The notes beneath the pieces are model-generated. The model saw nothing but the letters and a program-made list of their open reading frames with translations, did not search any database and was not told the DNA's origin. 15,810 nt of DNA from the NCBI GenBank assembly GCA_964484285.1, contig CAZAEO010000044.1, positions 1-15,810 on the forward strand, given 5' to 3'. This stretch comes from CAZUQP01 sp964484285 (lineage in GTDB: Bacteria > Pseudomonadota > Gammaproteobacteria > DSM-16500). A program made the translations under genes and the position numbers. Below are positions 1-6,939 of the stretch, piece after piece (within the stretch, counting starts at the first letter, position 1; each line of letters starts with the position of its first letter).

Positions 1-76
1 GTTTTTTCTCAATCAGATCACATTCATCTGATAGCAATCTGCTCTGCTAAAAGGGAAAGTTATTCTTTTACAGAGC
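1..76. other. Intergenic end of window, downstream of kinase 1
   Basis: Short non-coding stretch after the first kinase. It begins with the 17-bp GTTTTTTCTCAATCAGA, which recurs at 3658-3674 after the second kinase, and contains a 7-bp inverted repeat (ATCAGAT at 12-18, ATCTGAT at 26-32). For transcripts coming from the kinase, the stem is followed by an A-run rather than a U-run, so it is not a convincing intrinsic terminator. Confidence 0.4.
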
Positions 77-1690
77 CTAACGTGATAGTCGGGAAGGAGC
101 AAAGGGAGGGCGGTGTGTGAGTATGGATGTTGGTGGTTGTTCAAGGTGTTGGGGCGAGACGATATTGCTGTGATCACCCTGATCATCAATACATTGTGGA
201 TGAGTGCCTAGCTTGTCAGCAATTTCTTTGACCCCCATTCCTTTAGGGGATCCTAATAGTGGATGACGATATTCCTCTTGAGTGTTGGCGGAGCGCGAAC
301 ATTTTTCACATAAAGTGATTATCCATTTGAAACAGGATACGATATTTTTTTGTAGGCGAGAAAAAAATCCATCCTGTTCGGCTTTTTCTATTTTTATCTC
401 TGCTTTTGTTTCTGCTTTTTCTTCTACTTTTTCTTCTACTTTTTCTTCAATGTGTTCTTTTGCTTTTTTTTCATTTTCTTTGATCATGGATAGTAAGCGA
501 GTTTCTTCTGCTTGTTTCGCTTCGTCACGTAAGGCATCTATTTTTTTTAGTTCATCAGGATGTTCTGGGGCATATATTTTACGGAATGTATGAAGTTGCT
601 GAATGGCTTCTGTAAGCGTTGTTCTTTCTTCTAAATCTTTAGCTTGTATATGATTCAGAATATCTTGCAAAGCTTGGTTATCACGAAAATGAATTTTATT
701 ATCACAATTTTTAATCGATAATTCAAATGGAAATGTCTCTTTGGATTCTATTAACTGATTAAATAAAATTTCTTGAGCGAGAATTCCTAACGCATAGACT
801 TCTGTTTTTTCATTATATAAAAAAGAATCTTGTTCTTTATCCATTTTGAGTTCAGGAGCAATATACGTCAGCGTGCTTAATAGAATGCATTCTTCTGTTT
901 GTAATGCTGTTTTTTCTTCTCCTTGATAGGCGAAACCAAAATCGATTGTTGCCAAGTTGTTTCTGATAAAATCATAAATAAAATTTTCAAGTTTAATGTC
1001 GCGATGCAAAAATCTTTTACTATGAAGTTCTTGAATTGCTTTAAAAACAAAAATGACGATATCAAGCCATAATAAATTCGGCCATTCGAATTCGAGAAGA
1101 TCAGAATTGTTTCGTTTCTCCATTAAATCAAATAAATCATCGCCTTTTTCATATTGCATGAGAAAATTTCCTTTAGATACAAAATGTCTTTTGCTCCATC
1201 GAAGAATTTCCTCTCCTTTGGCTTTTCCTAATGCAGTTAGATTTTTATGTTCTAAATGAAATATCCGAGTTGGATTTCTCCTATGTAGCATTTGTGTTTT
1301 TAATGTAACCCATTCACCAGTCTCGATGTTTTGTGCTAATTTTGGGGCGCTAAATTGGCCATTAGCGAGAGTGAATTGTTGATAAATCTCATAAACAATC
1401 GTATTTCCTTTGTTATTTCCGTAAATGGAATAATCAGGATCTTCAATTAGCGCAAGTGGAATGGCTTCTCTAGAATGATATTTCCCTATGAGTTTTTTAT
1501 AAATCGCGTAAATACCCCTTGCATCTTTGATAATGCCATAAGGGATTTTGAATTCGGTTTTTGAAAAACGACCCAATTCTTTATTAAGTAACTGCTCTTT
1601 TACATATTGATTTTGCATTTTATCTAATAGCATGCCATCGATTAGGCAAGCTGGGTCAACTTGCGAAGGAATAGCGCGAAGTTGTGTCAT
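77..1690 (-). CDS. Eukaryote-like Ser/Thr protein kinase with coiled-coil C-terminal extension (kinase 1)
   Basis: The 537-residue protein has a kinase fold at about residues 100-370. Visible motifs are the ATP-site Lys in the VTLK context (131), the catalytic HRD (229-231) with Asn236, DFG (250-252) and APE (278-280). The glycine-rich loop is degraded: where the paralogue at 3697-5160 has GHGKFG, this one reads ANGQFS, so ATP binding may be weak or unusual. Both proteins share an N-terminal GRFSK and PYGII-containing block before the kinase. Residues about 385-440 form a charged coiled coil with EEKVEEKAE-type repeats, followed by a short hydrophobic segment (near FFSRL and FKWIITL) and a Pro-rich tail. 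The ATG is preceded by AAGGA, which lies just after the stop of the hydrolase gene 17 nt upstream, so the two are probably one operon. Kinases of this kind in Legionellales are often Dot/Icm effectors (LegK-like); that role is inferred. Confidence 0.8.
   Translation of the reverse strand: MTQLRAIPSQVDPACLIDGMLLDKMQNQYVKEQLLNKELGRFSKTEFKIPYGIIKDARGIYAIYKKLIGKYHSREAIPLALIEDPDYSIYGNNKGNTIVYEIYQQFTLANGQFSAPKLAQNIETGEWVTLKTQMLHRRNPTRIFHLEHKNLTALGKAKGEEILRWSKRHFVSKGNFLMQYEKGDDLFDLMEKRNNSDLLEFEWPNLLWLDIVIFVFKAIQELHSKRFLHRDIKLENFIYDFIRNNLATIDFGFAYQGEEKTALQTEECILLSTLTYIAPELKMDKEQDSFLYNEKTEVYALGILAQEILFNQLIESKETFPFELSIKNCDNKIHFRDNQALQDILNHIQAKDLEERTTLTEAIQQLHTFRKIYAPEHPDELKKIDALRDEAKQAEETRLLSMIKENEKKAKEHIEEKVEEKVEEKAETKAEIKIEKAEQDGFFSRLQKNIVSCFKWIITLCEKCSRSANTQEEYRHPLLGSPKGMGVKEIADKLGTHPQCIDDQGDHSNIVSPQHLEQPPTSILTHRPPFAPSRLSR
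408..460 (-). repeat. Short tandem repeat coding for the kinase 1 coiled coil
   Basis: On the plus strand a roughly 12-bp unit (CTTTTTCTTCTA) is repeated about three times with decay. On the coding strand it gives Glu/Lys-rich units of the EKVE type. A unit length divisible by three lets copy number vary without frameshift. Confidence 0.6.
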
Positions 1691-1707
1691 GATATGATGT
1701 CCTTAAT

Positions 1708-2853
1708 TTAGGTTGCGACGGTACTCTCTTGAATAAATTTTTCTATTTCTTGTATTAAAAAATCAAAATCTGGATTAAATGTCAGACGATGATGTTGCAG
1801 TTTTATCAAGTGTAAGCGGTATAAGATCGAATACATCCAGGTATCAAATTTATCTTGGGCGCCATATATGAATTTGTTTTGATCGATTTTGCTAGCTAAA
1901 GGATAATCACCGTTTTCTCCATAATGCATGTTAGAGCGTGCGTTAGGTAATGAAATATGAGAAAAACTTGTAATTCCTAAGTCGGGATAAACAGAAGAAT
2001 GTACGCTAATTCTTGGATCTGAATAATGTAAATTTTTATTGGAATAAAGAAACATCTGGCTAATAGGATGTTTATTTTTTTGAAAATAATCTAGGCTCGC
2101 TTTGCTGCAAACAACTTTGTCTTCGTAGCTTAGTGCGATAAATAACGGACAGTGCGTTAGTTTTTCATGGTTGATCTTTTTGATTTCTTGGGCAAGACAA
2201 TCTACTTGATAGATAGCATTTAATGGTACGGAACAATATTTAACATAATCAAATTCTTTGCTGATATAAAACCATTTTGCTCGTTCCCAGGGCCAACTGA
2301 TAGCGCGGTGCCAATTAACAAGAAACGTAAAAGGTGAATTGATTCTGAAAGCAGGAGACAATAAGATGGATCCCATAATCGTATTATCGGTTGCAGCATG
2401 GTAAATAGATAGATTCGCGCCTGTTGAATAACCTGCCAAAAAAATCTTTTTGACTTCTGATTTTAGTGTGGTAACGCCGTAGTGCACAGCTTGGATCCAT
2501 TCTTTATAATGGGTATTGAGTAATGCGCCAGGCACAGTGCCATGTCCTGGCAATAGAATAGATCTGACTAAACAGCCTTGTTTGCGTAGTTGCTCACCTA
2601 TATCACGCATAATAAAAGGGGAGTCTAATAGGCCATGAATGAGTAAAACGCCATAGGTTGGTTGAGTTGTTGGTCGTAATTCAAAAGGGCTATTAGCTTC
2701 AATGATCCATTGTGCACGTTGATCTAAATCTTGACGAGTATTAGCAATAATGTGCTTTGTTTTTTGGATGTAATCAGTAAAAGGTAATTCTAGATCATAA
2801 ATAGGATAATCTATTTTAGGGTCTTGAAAAAGCTTAGAATGTTTATCAAACAT
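1708..2853 (-). CDS. Alpha/beta-hydrolase (esterase/lysophospholipase-like)
   Basis: The 381-residue protein has the hallmarks of a serine hydrolase. An oxyanion-hole HG follows a hydrophobic strand (LLIHG, residues 71-75), the nucleophile elbow is GYSTG with Ser143, a candidate acid is Asp245 in YEDKVV, and a candidate catalytic His is His299 in the FSHISLP context. A second HG is at PGHG (102-105). No signal peptide is seen, so it would be cytoplasmic or exported by a specialised system. The substrate cannot be told; carboxylesterase or monoacylglycerol/lysophospholipid hydrolase are possible. It lies 17 nt upstream of kinase 1 on the same strand and is divergent from the Icm-like gene. A TATAAT on the coding strand (2862-2867) sits only about 9 nt before the ATG with no Shine-Dalgarno sequence, so a leaderless message is possible. 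Confidence 0.8.
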   Translation of the reverse strand: MFDKHSKLFQDPKIDYPIYDLELPFTDYIQKTKHIIANTRQDLDQRAQWIIEANSPFELRPTTQPTYGVLLIHGLLDSPFIMRDIGEQLRKQGCLVRSILLPGHGTVPGALLNTHYKEWIQAVHYGVTTLKSEVKKIFLAGYSTGANLSIYHAATDNTIMGSILLSPAFRINSPFTFLVNWHRAISWPWERAKWFYISKEFDYVKYCSVPLNAIYQVDCLAQEIKKINHEKLTHCPLFIALSYEDKVVCSKASLDYFQKNKHPISQMFLYSNKNLHYSDPRISVHSSVYPDLGITSFSHISLPNARSNMHYGENGDYPLASKIDQNKFIYGAQDKFDTWMYSILYRLHLIKLQHHRLTFNPDFDFLIQEIEKFIQESTVAT

Positions 2854-2908
2854 AGACTATAATTATAACAAAATTTCCATTCTTCAATTGTACGTTACTG
2901 TAACATAC

Positions 2909-3271
2909 ATGCCTATGATAATTAAACACGTCATTTATTATATTTTTCGCGTTACTTCCCATGCGGGTATTTTGAGCATCTTTGGGATAGGAAGCGTAGT
3001 ATTTGCGGCAGATCAAGAAGGCTTTGGACAAATTGCTGAGAACTTGATTATTCCTGTTACGGTAGTGTCGGGTTTTCTCGCGGGTGCCGCAATTGCTGTT
3101 GGGTTGGCTTGTATTTTTGGTGCATTCATAAGATATATGCAATATCGTGTCAATCCGCTAGCACAACCCATTGGTACTGTCATCACTTTGTTTATTCTAG
3201 GGATTTTGCTACTCTGTTTGCCGTTGATTTATAAATTGACGGAGAGTGGAATTCCTTTTTCGTTAGGTTAA
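2909..3271 (+). CDS. Small membrane protein resembling IcmD/DotP or IcmC/DotE of Dot/Icm T4SS
   Basis: About 120 residues. The open frame begins earlier with a TTG at 2888, but ATG at 2909 or 2915 gives a better N-terminus with a signal-peptide-like hydrophobic stretch ending SVVFA-A. Two further hydrophobic segments follow, separated by a short polar loop RYMQYRVNPLAQPIGT. This plan (signal sequence, helix, K/R-Q-x-x-x-NP-x-x-x-P-x-GT loop, helix ending in a LP motif) resembles the small IcmD/DotP and IcmC/DotE proteins of type IVB systems (TraQ/TraR of IncI plasmids), judged from memory of the families. It stands apart from any icm cluster and lies 23 nt before a lipoprotein gene, likely in one operon. 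It could be a stand-alone paralogue or an unrelated two-helix protein. Confidence 0.55.
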   Translation: MPMIIKHVIYYIFRVTSHAGILSIFGIGSVVFAADQEGFGQIAENLIIPVTVVSGFLAGAAIAVGLACIFGAFIRYMQYRVNPLAQPIGTVITLFILGILLLCLPLIYKLTESGIPFSLG

Positions 3272-3294
3272 TTTCTTTAGGGTAATCTTAATAT

Positions 3295-3645
3295 ATGTAT
3301 AAAATCACAGGATTATTTTTTTGTTTGTTGCTGACTGGGTGTGAGGCAGAGCCCGTGACTTATGATTCGTTAATGCAGAATCCAAGTAGGCTGCAAAAAG
3401 AATCAGTCATTTGTCAGCAAAATGAAGAGCCGCAATGTAATATTGTTCGCCAAGCTGCGCAGGATTTTTTACAACTCATCAATGAACGACGAGACGATCC
3501 AGAAAAATTTGGTCAAGAGATTATACAAATTCAAATTAGTTTGGCTGAACTTGCCAAGCAGCCTGGCGCAAAAGAAATGTATCAGCAACAAGAAAAGAAG
3601 CTTCGCATTTTGTTTGCAGTGGTAGCAGCAACCAGCGTAGAGTAA
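3295..3645 (+). CDS. Small lipoprotein, possibly secretion-system associated
   Basis: The 116-residue product has a lipoprotein signal: a basic N-terminus, a hydrophobic run and lipobox LLTGC with Cys16 as the lipidation site. The residues after Cys are Glu-Ala, which do not retain the protein in the inner membrane under the Asp+2 rule, so outer-membrane sorting is plausible. The mature part is mostly helical and charged, with two further Cys within a short stretch (around VICQQ and PQCNI). A pattern Tyr-Asp-Ser-Leu-Met-Gln-Asn-Pro then Leu-Gln-Lys and Cys is loosely like EexN/TrbK-type small lipoproteins of T4SS loci; this is a weak resemblance. It follows the Icm-like membrane gene closely and converges on kinase 2. 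Confidence 0.65.
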   Translation: MYKITGLFFCLLLTGCEAEPVTYDSLMQNPSRLQKESVICQQNEEPQCNIVRQAAQDFLQLINERRDDPEKFGQEIIQIQISLAELAKQPGAKEMYQQQEKKLRILFAVVAATSVE

Positions 3646-3657
3646 GATTTCTGTTGT

Positions 3658-3674
3658 GTTTTTTCTCAATCAGA
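3658..3674. repeat. 17-bp repeat shared by the 3' flanks of both kinase genes
   Basis: GTTTTTTCTCAATCAGA occurs exactly at 1-17 and 3658-3674, in both cases just past the 3' end of a minus-strand kinase gene (60 and 23 nt after the stop). It may be a leftover of the duplication that made the two kinases or a shared 3' control element. Confidence 0.55.
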
Positions 3675-3696
3675 ACGTTTCAATTTCTCGCAAAAC

Positions 3697-5160
3697 TCAG
3701 GTACGAGAGATGTATTGTGAAACGGAGTGATGCTGTTTAACGTGATCATCAGTATCATAAATATCATAAAGACTGCTTGCTTGTGTGCTTATCTTTGTTG
3801 CATCTTTACTAGGTTCTATTTTTTCATCATGATTATAATAATTAACTTGTTCGAGCGATATGCAGATTTTGTTTGCAATCATCTCCGTACTATTATGGGA
3901 GGATTTTGTTGGCTGTTCTACCATTTTGATTTCTTCAGGTGTTTCTTGCTCTGGAATAGAATCTAATTTAATAGATGTATTTAAATTTTTCGAAGATTGT
4001 AATAAAAATAAAGCAAGATTTATATTATCTAAGCGTTCTTTTTCTATTTTTTTATTGAGTGCAAGGATTTTATTTATTTCAACTTGTTCATCAGGGTATG
4101 CTTTTTCGTGATTTTTGCGAATTTCTTCTAGCTGCGTAATAACAGAAGTTAAGCGAGGTCTTTTTTGTGAGTCTAGGTATCTCATTTCCCCGAGCAGTTG
4201 ATGTAAGTCTTGATTTTTTCTGAGTTTGCTTTTTTTGTATGTGTTGTCTTCAGGGTTTATGTTAGCTTTGAAAAATAACTTATAATGCTTATCCGCATCA
4301 CTTATTTTATTGAAGAATATTTCATATAGCATCACTCCGCAGGCATAAATTTCGGTTGATTCATTAAAGATAATGGTTTTTTTTTCTTTATGTGCATGCA
4401 GGATTTCAGGAGCTATATACGGATAGGTGCCGCATATTACGGAACTTTTTACGCTTTTAGAGAGATTTTTTGGCTTGTAAGGTTGAGCAAAACCGAAATC
4501 AACCACCTTTGCTTTTAAATTATTTCCAATGATATCAACGATAAAATTTTCAAGTTTAATATCACGATGTAAGTGATATAAATCATGCACATTTTTTTGT
4601 AGCGATTTGAGAGCATCAATAGCAATCTCTAACCATAAAAGATCGGGCCAGTTATGTTCAGGGCTGGATGCAAAGCGTCGATTTTTCATTAACTGAAATA
4701 AAGATATTCCTGGCTCGTATTTTAATAATAGGTTGCCTTTTATTCCTTTCTTTGTATCTTTACTCACTCGAAATAGAGCTTGTCCGTATGATTTTTTTAA
4801 TGCTTCTGTGCTTTGGCATTCATTATAAAATACCCAAAAGTCGCAAGCATTTTGTTGGGTTTTTAATATGTACCATTCACCTGTATCCAGACTTTGCGCG
4901 AGTTTCACTGCGCCAAATTTTCCATGACCTAGTTCAAATTGGTTATTATCATTTACGTCACGATAAATTGCGTATAATCCTGTTTCATTTTGGATAATGC
5001 CGTAAGGTGTTTTAAGAATTTTTTTTGAAAACCGACCGTGTGCAGTTTCAAGTTTTATTTTGAGTTGGGAGATAGTGGCTTCATCTAGCAATTTGCCGTT
5101 TTCTTGCAACAAATTTATATTAATTTCTGGCGGAAAGAATGCCAATTTTTTTCTCATCAT
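3697..5160 (-). CDS. Eukaryote-like Ser/Thr protein kinase (kinase 2)
   Basis: The 487-residue protein has complete kinase motifs: Gly-loop GHGKFG (78-83), ATP-site Lys100 in YILK, helix-C Glu candidate in NECQS (about 114), HRD (198-200) with Asn205, DFG (221-223) and APE (250-252). The N-terminal about 70 residues match kinase 1 (GRFSK, then PYGII and YAIYR), so the two are paralogues with a common extra domain. The C-terminal about 130 residues are polar and low complexity, as in many secreted effectors, but differ from kinase 1. The two adjacent ATGs (5158-5160 and 5155-5157) have only a weak GAGAA upstream. A clear promoter precedes it. It is transcribed convergently with the lipoprotein gene with about 50 nt between them. 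Activity looks more likely here than in kinase 1 because all key residues are intact. Confidence 0.85.
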   Translation of the reverse strand: MMRKKLAFFPPEININLLQENGKLLDEATISQLKIKLETAHGRFSKKILKTPYGIIQNETGLYAIYRDVNDNNQFELGHGKFGAVKLAQSLDTGEWYILKTQQNACDFWVFYNECQSTEALKKSYGQALFRVSKDTKKGIKGNLLLKYEPGISLFQLMKNRRFASSPEHNWPDLLWLEIAIDALKSLQKNVHDLYHLHRDIKLENFIVDIIGNNLKAKVVDFGFAQPYKPKNLSKSVKSSVICGTYPYIAPEILHAHKEKKTIIFNESTEIYACGVMLYEIFFNKISDADKHYKLFFKANINPEDNTYKKSKLRKNQDLHQLLGEMRYLDSQKRPRLTSVITQLEEIRKNHEKAYPDEQVEINKILALNKKIEKERLDNINLALFLLQSSKNLNTSIKLDSIPEQETPEEIKMVEQPTKSSHNSTEMIANKICISLEQVNYYNHDEKIEPSKDATKISTQASSLYDIYDTDDHVKQHHSVSQYISRT

Positions 5161-5201
5161 ATAGTTATTTTTCTCAAATTGATTTTACAAATCGACCTTG
5201 A

Positions 5202-5229
5202 ATTATACAAAAATAAGTTAAATATTCAA
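5202..5229 (-). promoter_or_regulatory. Predicted sigma70 promoter of kinase 2
   Basis: Read on the minus strand: TTGAAT (5229-5224), 16-nt spacer, TATAAT (5207-5202), about 40 nt before the first ATG of kinase 2. Spacing and both boxes fit the vegetative consensus. Confidence 0.5.
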
Positions 5230-5313
5230 TCTTATAATGCATTTTTTGTCATCGACAAAGGAAATTGAGCTGATATTTCAGTATAATCAATCAACAATAC
5301 GGAGAAAGGCGGC

Positions 5314-5859
5314 ATGGAAAAGATAGCTACATTACTGATTCTGATCTTATTGGCTTTTGCATCGCTGGGCAGTTATTTATTTCTTACCAAAGAGATTATT
5401 GTTGGAAATCTGAAAATAGCTGATGGGCAGAGACAACTTGAGCAAGGAGAGCAAATGCTTGCGAAGGGCAAAGCAAAGCTGGCAGGTGGTGAGCAAAAAT
5501 TATCAGGCGCGAAAAGTACATATAACAAAATGCAAGCTGCTCCCCTTGTGTTGGTAAGCGTATTGCCTGTCACGGGTGTCTTAGCAGTGGCGAGTGAGAA
5601 GATCGCTAGCAGTAAGATTGCTGAAGGAAAGCAGCTGGCTGCCAAAGGAGAGGAAAAAATTAAAGTGGGAGAAAAGCAGCTTGAAACAGGCAGGTTGCAA
5701 TTGCACGTTGGCATGGAGCGCTTGAGACACGCCAATGAAATACGTATTGCATGTGCACTCGGGGCGATTTTTTTTGCTTTTTTATCCATTGTGCTAGGGT
5801 TTTATTGGAGACAATCAGTGTTTAAGTTTTTTGAGAACAGAGTGAGGCATGACAAATAG
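5314..5859 (+). CDS. Membrane protein with glycine heptad repeats, unknown function
   Basis: The 181-residue protein starts at an ATG preceded by GGAGAAAGG. It has an N-terminal hydrophobic helix (about 5-24), a central hydrophobic segment (about 76-94) and a third near the C-terminus (about 143-164), ending in a basic tail. Between these are two soluble stretches in which glycine recurs at exactly every seventh residue: 31, 38, 45, 52, 59 and then 105, 112, 119, 126, 133. The unit is roughly G-x-x-x-L-x-x with Gln/Glu/Lys, so each stretch should form a regular helix. The arrangement is mirror-like around the central hydrophobic segment, suggesting two antiparallel helices. Heptads of this style occur in YhgE/Pip-type proteins, but no membership is claimed. 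It is a single gene with no obvious partner; a TATAAT at 5282-5287 upstream lacks a good -35. Confidence 0.75.
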   Translation: MEKIATLLILILLAFASLGSYLFLTKEIIVGNLKIADGQRQLEQGEQMLAKGKAKLAGGEQKLSGAKSTYNKMQAAPLVLVSVLPVTGVLAVASEKIASSKIAEGKQLAAKGEEKIKVGEKQLETGRLQLHVGMERLRHANEIRIACALGAIFFAFLSIVLGFYWRQSVFKFFENRVRHDK

Positions 5860-5922
5860 ACTTATATGTACCTAACAATAAAATACTAGAATACTTAGAA
5901 TAAAAATAAACTCGATTGTTTA

Positions 5923-5950
5923 TTGAAAATACGGCAAATTGCCGTATAAT
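5923..5950 (+). promoter_or_regulatory. Promoter of the TacAT-type toxin-antitoxin operon
   Basis: TTGAAA (5923-5928), 16-nt spacer, TATAAT (5945-5950). The predicted start of transcription falls near 5957, which would place the first ATG (5957) at the very 5' end and favours the ATG at 5978 as the translation start. Confidence 0.7.
5929..5947. promoter_or_regulatory. Operator palindrome of the TacAT-type operon
   Basis: Perfect inverted repeat ATACGGCAA-A-TTGCCGTAT with 9-bp arms, filling the spacer between -35 and -10 and overlapping the -10 box. Ribbon-helix-helix antitoxins of this family bind palindromes at their own promoter, so autorepression is the expected role. Confidence 0.7.
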
Positions 5951-5977
5951 TAAATTATGACAATAGAGGGCAAAATT

Positions 5978-6274
5978 ATGGCACATCCAGCAACTAAAAG
6001 TTCATCTGGGATTGAGCGGCTTGAAGCAAGAATTACTTCAGATAAAAAGAGCGTATTAAAAAACGCAGCTGATTTATCAGGTCGTACACTAACAGATTTT
6101 GTTATTCATTCTGCATACGAAGCAGCTAAGCGAGTTATAGAGGAGCATCAACAATTGCATCTATCTGTTGCTGATCGTGACATATTTATTCATGCGTTGT
6201 TAAATCCACCCAAGCCAACGGATAAGTTATTAAAAGCAGCTAAAAAATACAAAAAGGATGTGGTTTCTAAATGA
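5978..6274 (+). CDS. TacA-like antitoxin (DUF1778 family)
   Basis: About 98 residues from the ATG at 5978, chosen because GAGGG lies 7 nt upstream, while the ATG at 5957 has no ribosome site and coincides with the likely transcription start. The N-terminal part (RLEARITSDKKSVLKNAADL, then SGRTLTDFV) fits a ribbon-helix-helix DNA-binding region. The C-terminus (FIHALLNPPKPTDKLLKAAKKY) is the toxin-neutralising tail typical of DUF1778 antitoxins, which partner GNAT toxins. The stop overlaps the start of the next gene by 4 nt (ATGA), so both are co-translated. Autoregulation is predicted through the palindrome in the promoter. Confidence 0.88.
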   Translation: MAHPATKSSSGIERLEARITSDKKSVLKNAADLSGRTLTDFVIHSAYEAAKRVIEEHQQLHLSVADRDIFIHALLNPPKPTDKLLKAAKKYKKDVVSK

Positions 6275-6798
6275 CAGATAAAAATAAGGAAGGTTGTAAA
6301 TATCAAATTGAACCTTTAGAAAAAAAACACATTAAGACCGAGTTTAAGTGTGGCATTGATGCGTTAGATCAGTATTTAAAGACCCAAGCAGGACAAGACA
6401 TAAAAAAAAATGTTGCAGTAACGCATGTCTTAACGGCTGAAGATTCAGAAGAGATATTGGGTTTTTATACTTTATCATCAATTGGAATTTTTCCCGGTGA
6501 TCTACTTGATGATGTTGTCAAGAAGCTGCCTAGATACCCAGTATTGCCAGGTGTGTTAATAGGGAGATTAGCAGTTGATGAAGATTGTAGAGGGCAAGGA
6601 TTAGGTCTTTATCTTTTGATGGATGCGCTTAAGCGTAGTCTTGCTGTTAGTACTCAGATTGGTATTGTTGCTGTAATTGTTGATGCTAAAAATGAAAAAA
6701 TGATAACGTTTTACAAACAATATGGTTTTATCGCATTACCTAATAATAATCATCGGTTATTCTTGCCTTTGAGTACTATCAAACAATTGGATTTGTAA
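6271..6798 (+). CDS. TacT-like GNAT acetyltransferase toxin
   Basis: The 175-residue GNAT-fold protein carries the acetyl-CoA pyrophosphate-binding loop RGQGLG (about 107-112) after the LIGRLAVD strand, and the C-terminal FYKQYGF motif (about 147-153) with the Tyr used as general acid in the family. Start CGIDALDQYLK is typical of the family. TacT toxins acetylate the amino group of aminoacyl-tRNA and block translation; the antitoxin encoded just upstream would neutralise it. Length is normal for the family and key residues are present, so the module looks intact. It lies immediately left of the proposed attachment site of the downstream element, so it may belong to the chromosome or to an older insertion. 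Confidence 0.88.
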   Translation: MTDKNKEGCKYQIEPLEKKHIKTEFKCGIDALDQYLKTQAGQDIKKNVAVTHVLTAEDSEEILGFYTLSSIGIFPGDLLDDVVKKLPRYPVLPGVLIGRLAVDEDCRGQGLGLYLLMDALKRSLAVSTQIGIVAVIVDAKNEKMITFYKQYGFIALPNNNHRLFLPLSTIKQLDL

Positions 6799-6939
6799 TT
6801 ATTACAGCCTATCTACAATCAGAAAAAGGCAGATAAGTTAATTTGGCAGACAATTATAGCGATTTATAATGATGCAATTAATTTTGCTAAAAGCAAGATT
6901 ATAGAAGCAGGGGCGGCGGGAATTTATTTCTTTGTTTAG
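6799..6939 (+). pseudogene. Possible coding remnant in frame after the GNAT stop
   Basis: The reading frame of the GNAT gene continues without a stop for 46 codons beyond its TAA and ends at TAG 6937-6939. The peptide (containing IWQTIIAIYNDAIN and IIEAGAAGIYFFV) looks protein-like, but there is no in-frame ATG. It could be the 3' end of a lost gene or chance; a 46-codon open frame is not rare. The tmRNA-like 13-mer at 6912-6924 lies inside it. Confidence 0.2.

Noticed and set aside
1..40. Inverted repeat as terminator of kinase 1
   Set aside because: In the direction of kinase transcription the stem is followed by an A-run, not a U-run, so it does not fit an intrinsic terminator.
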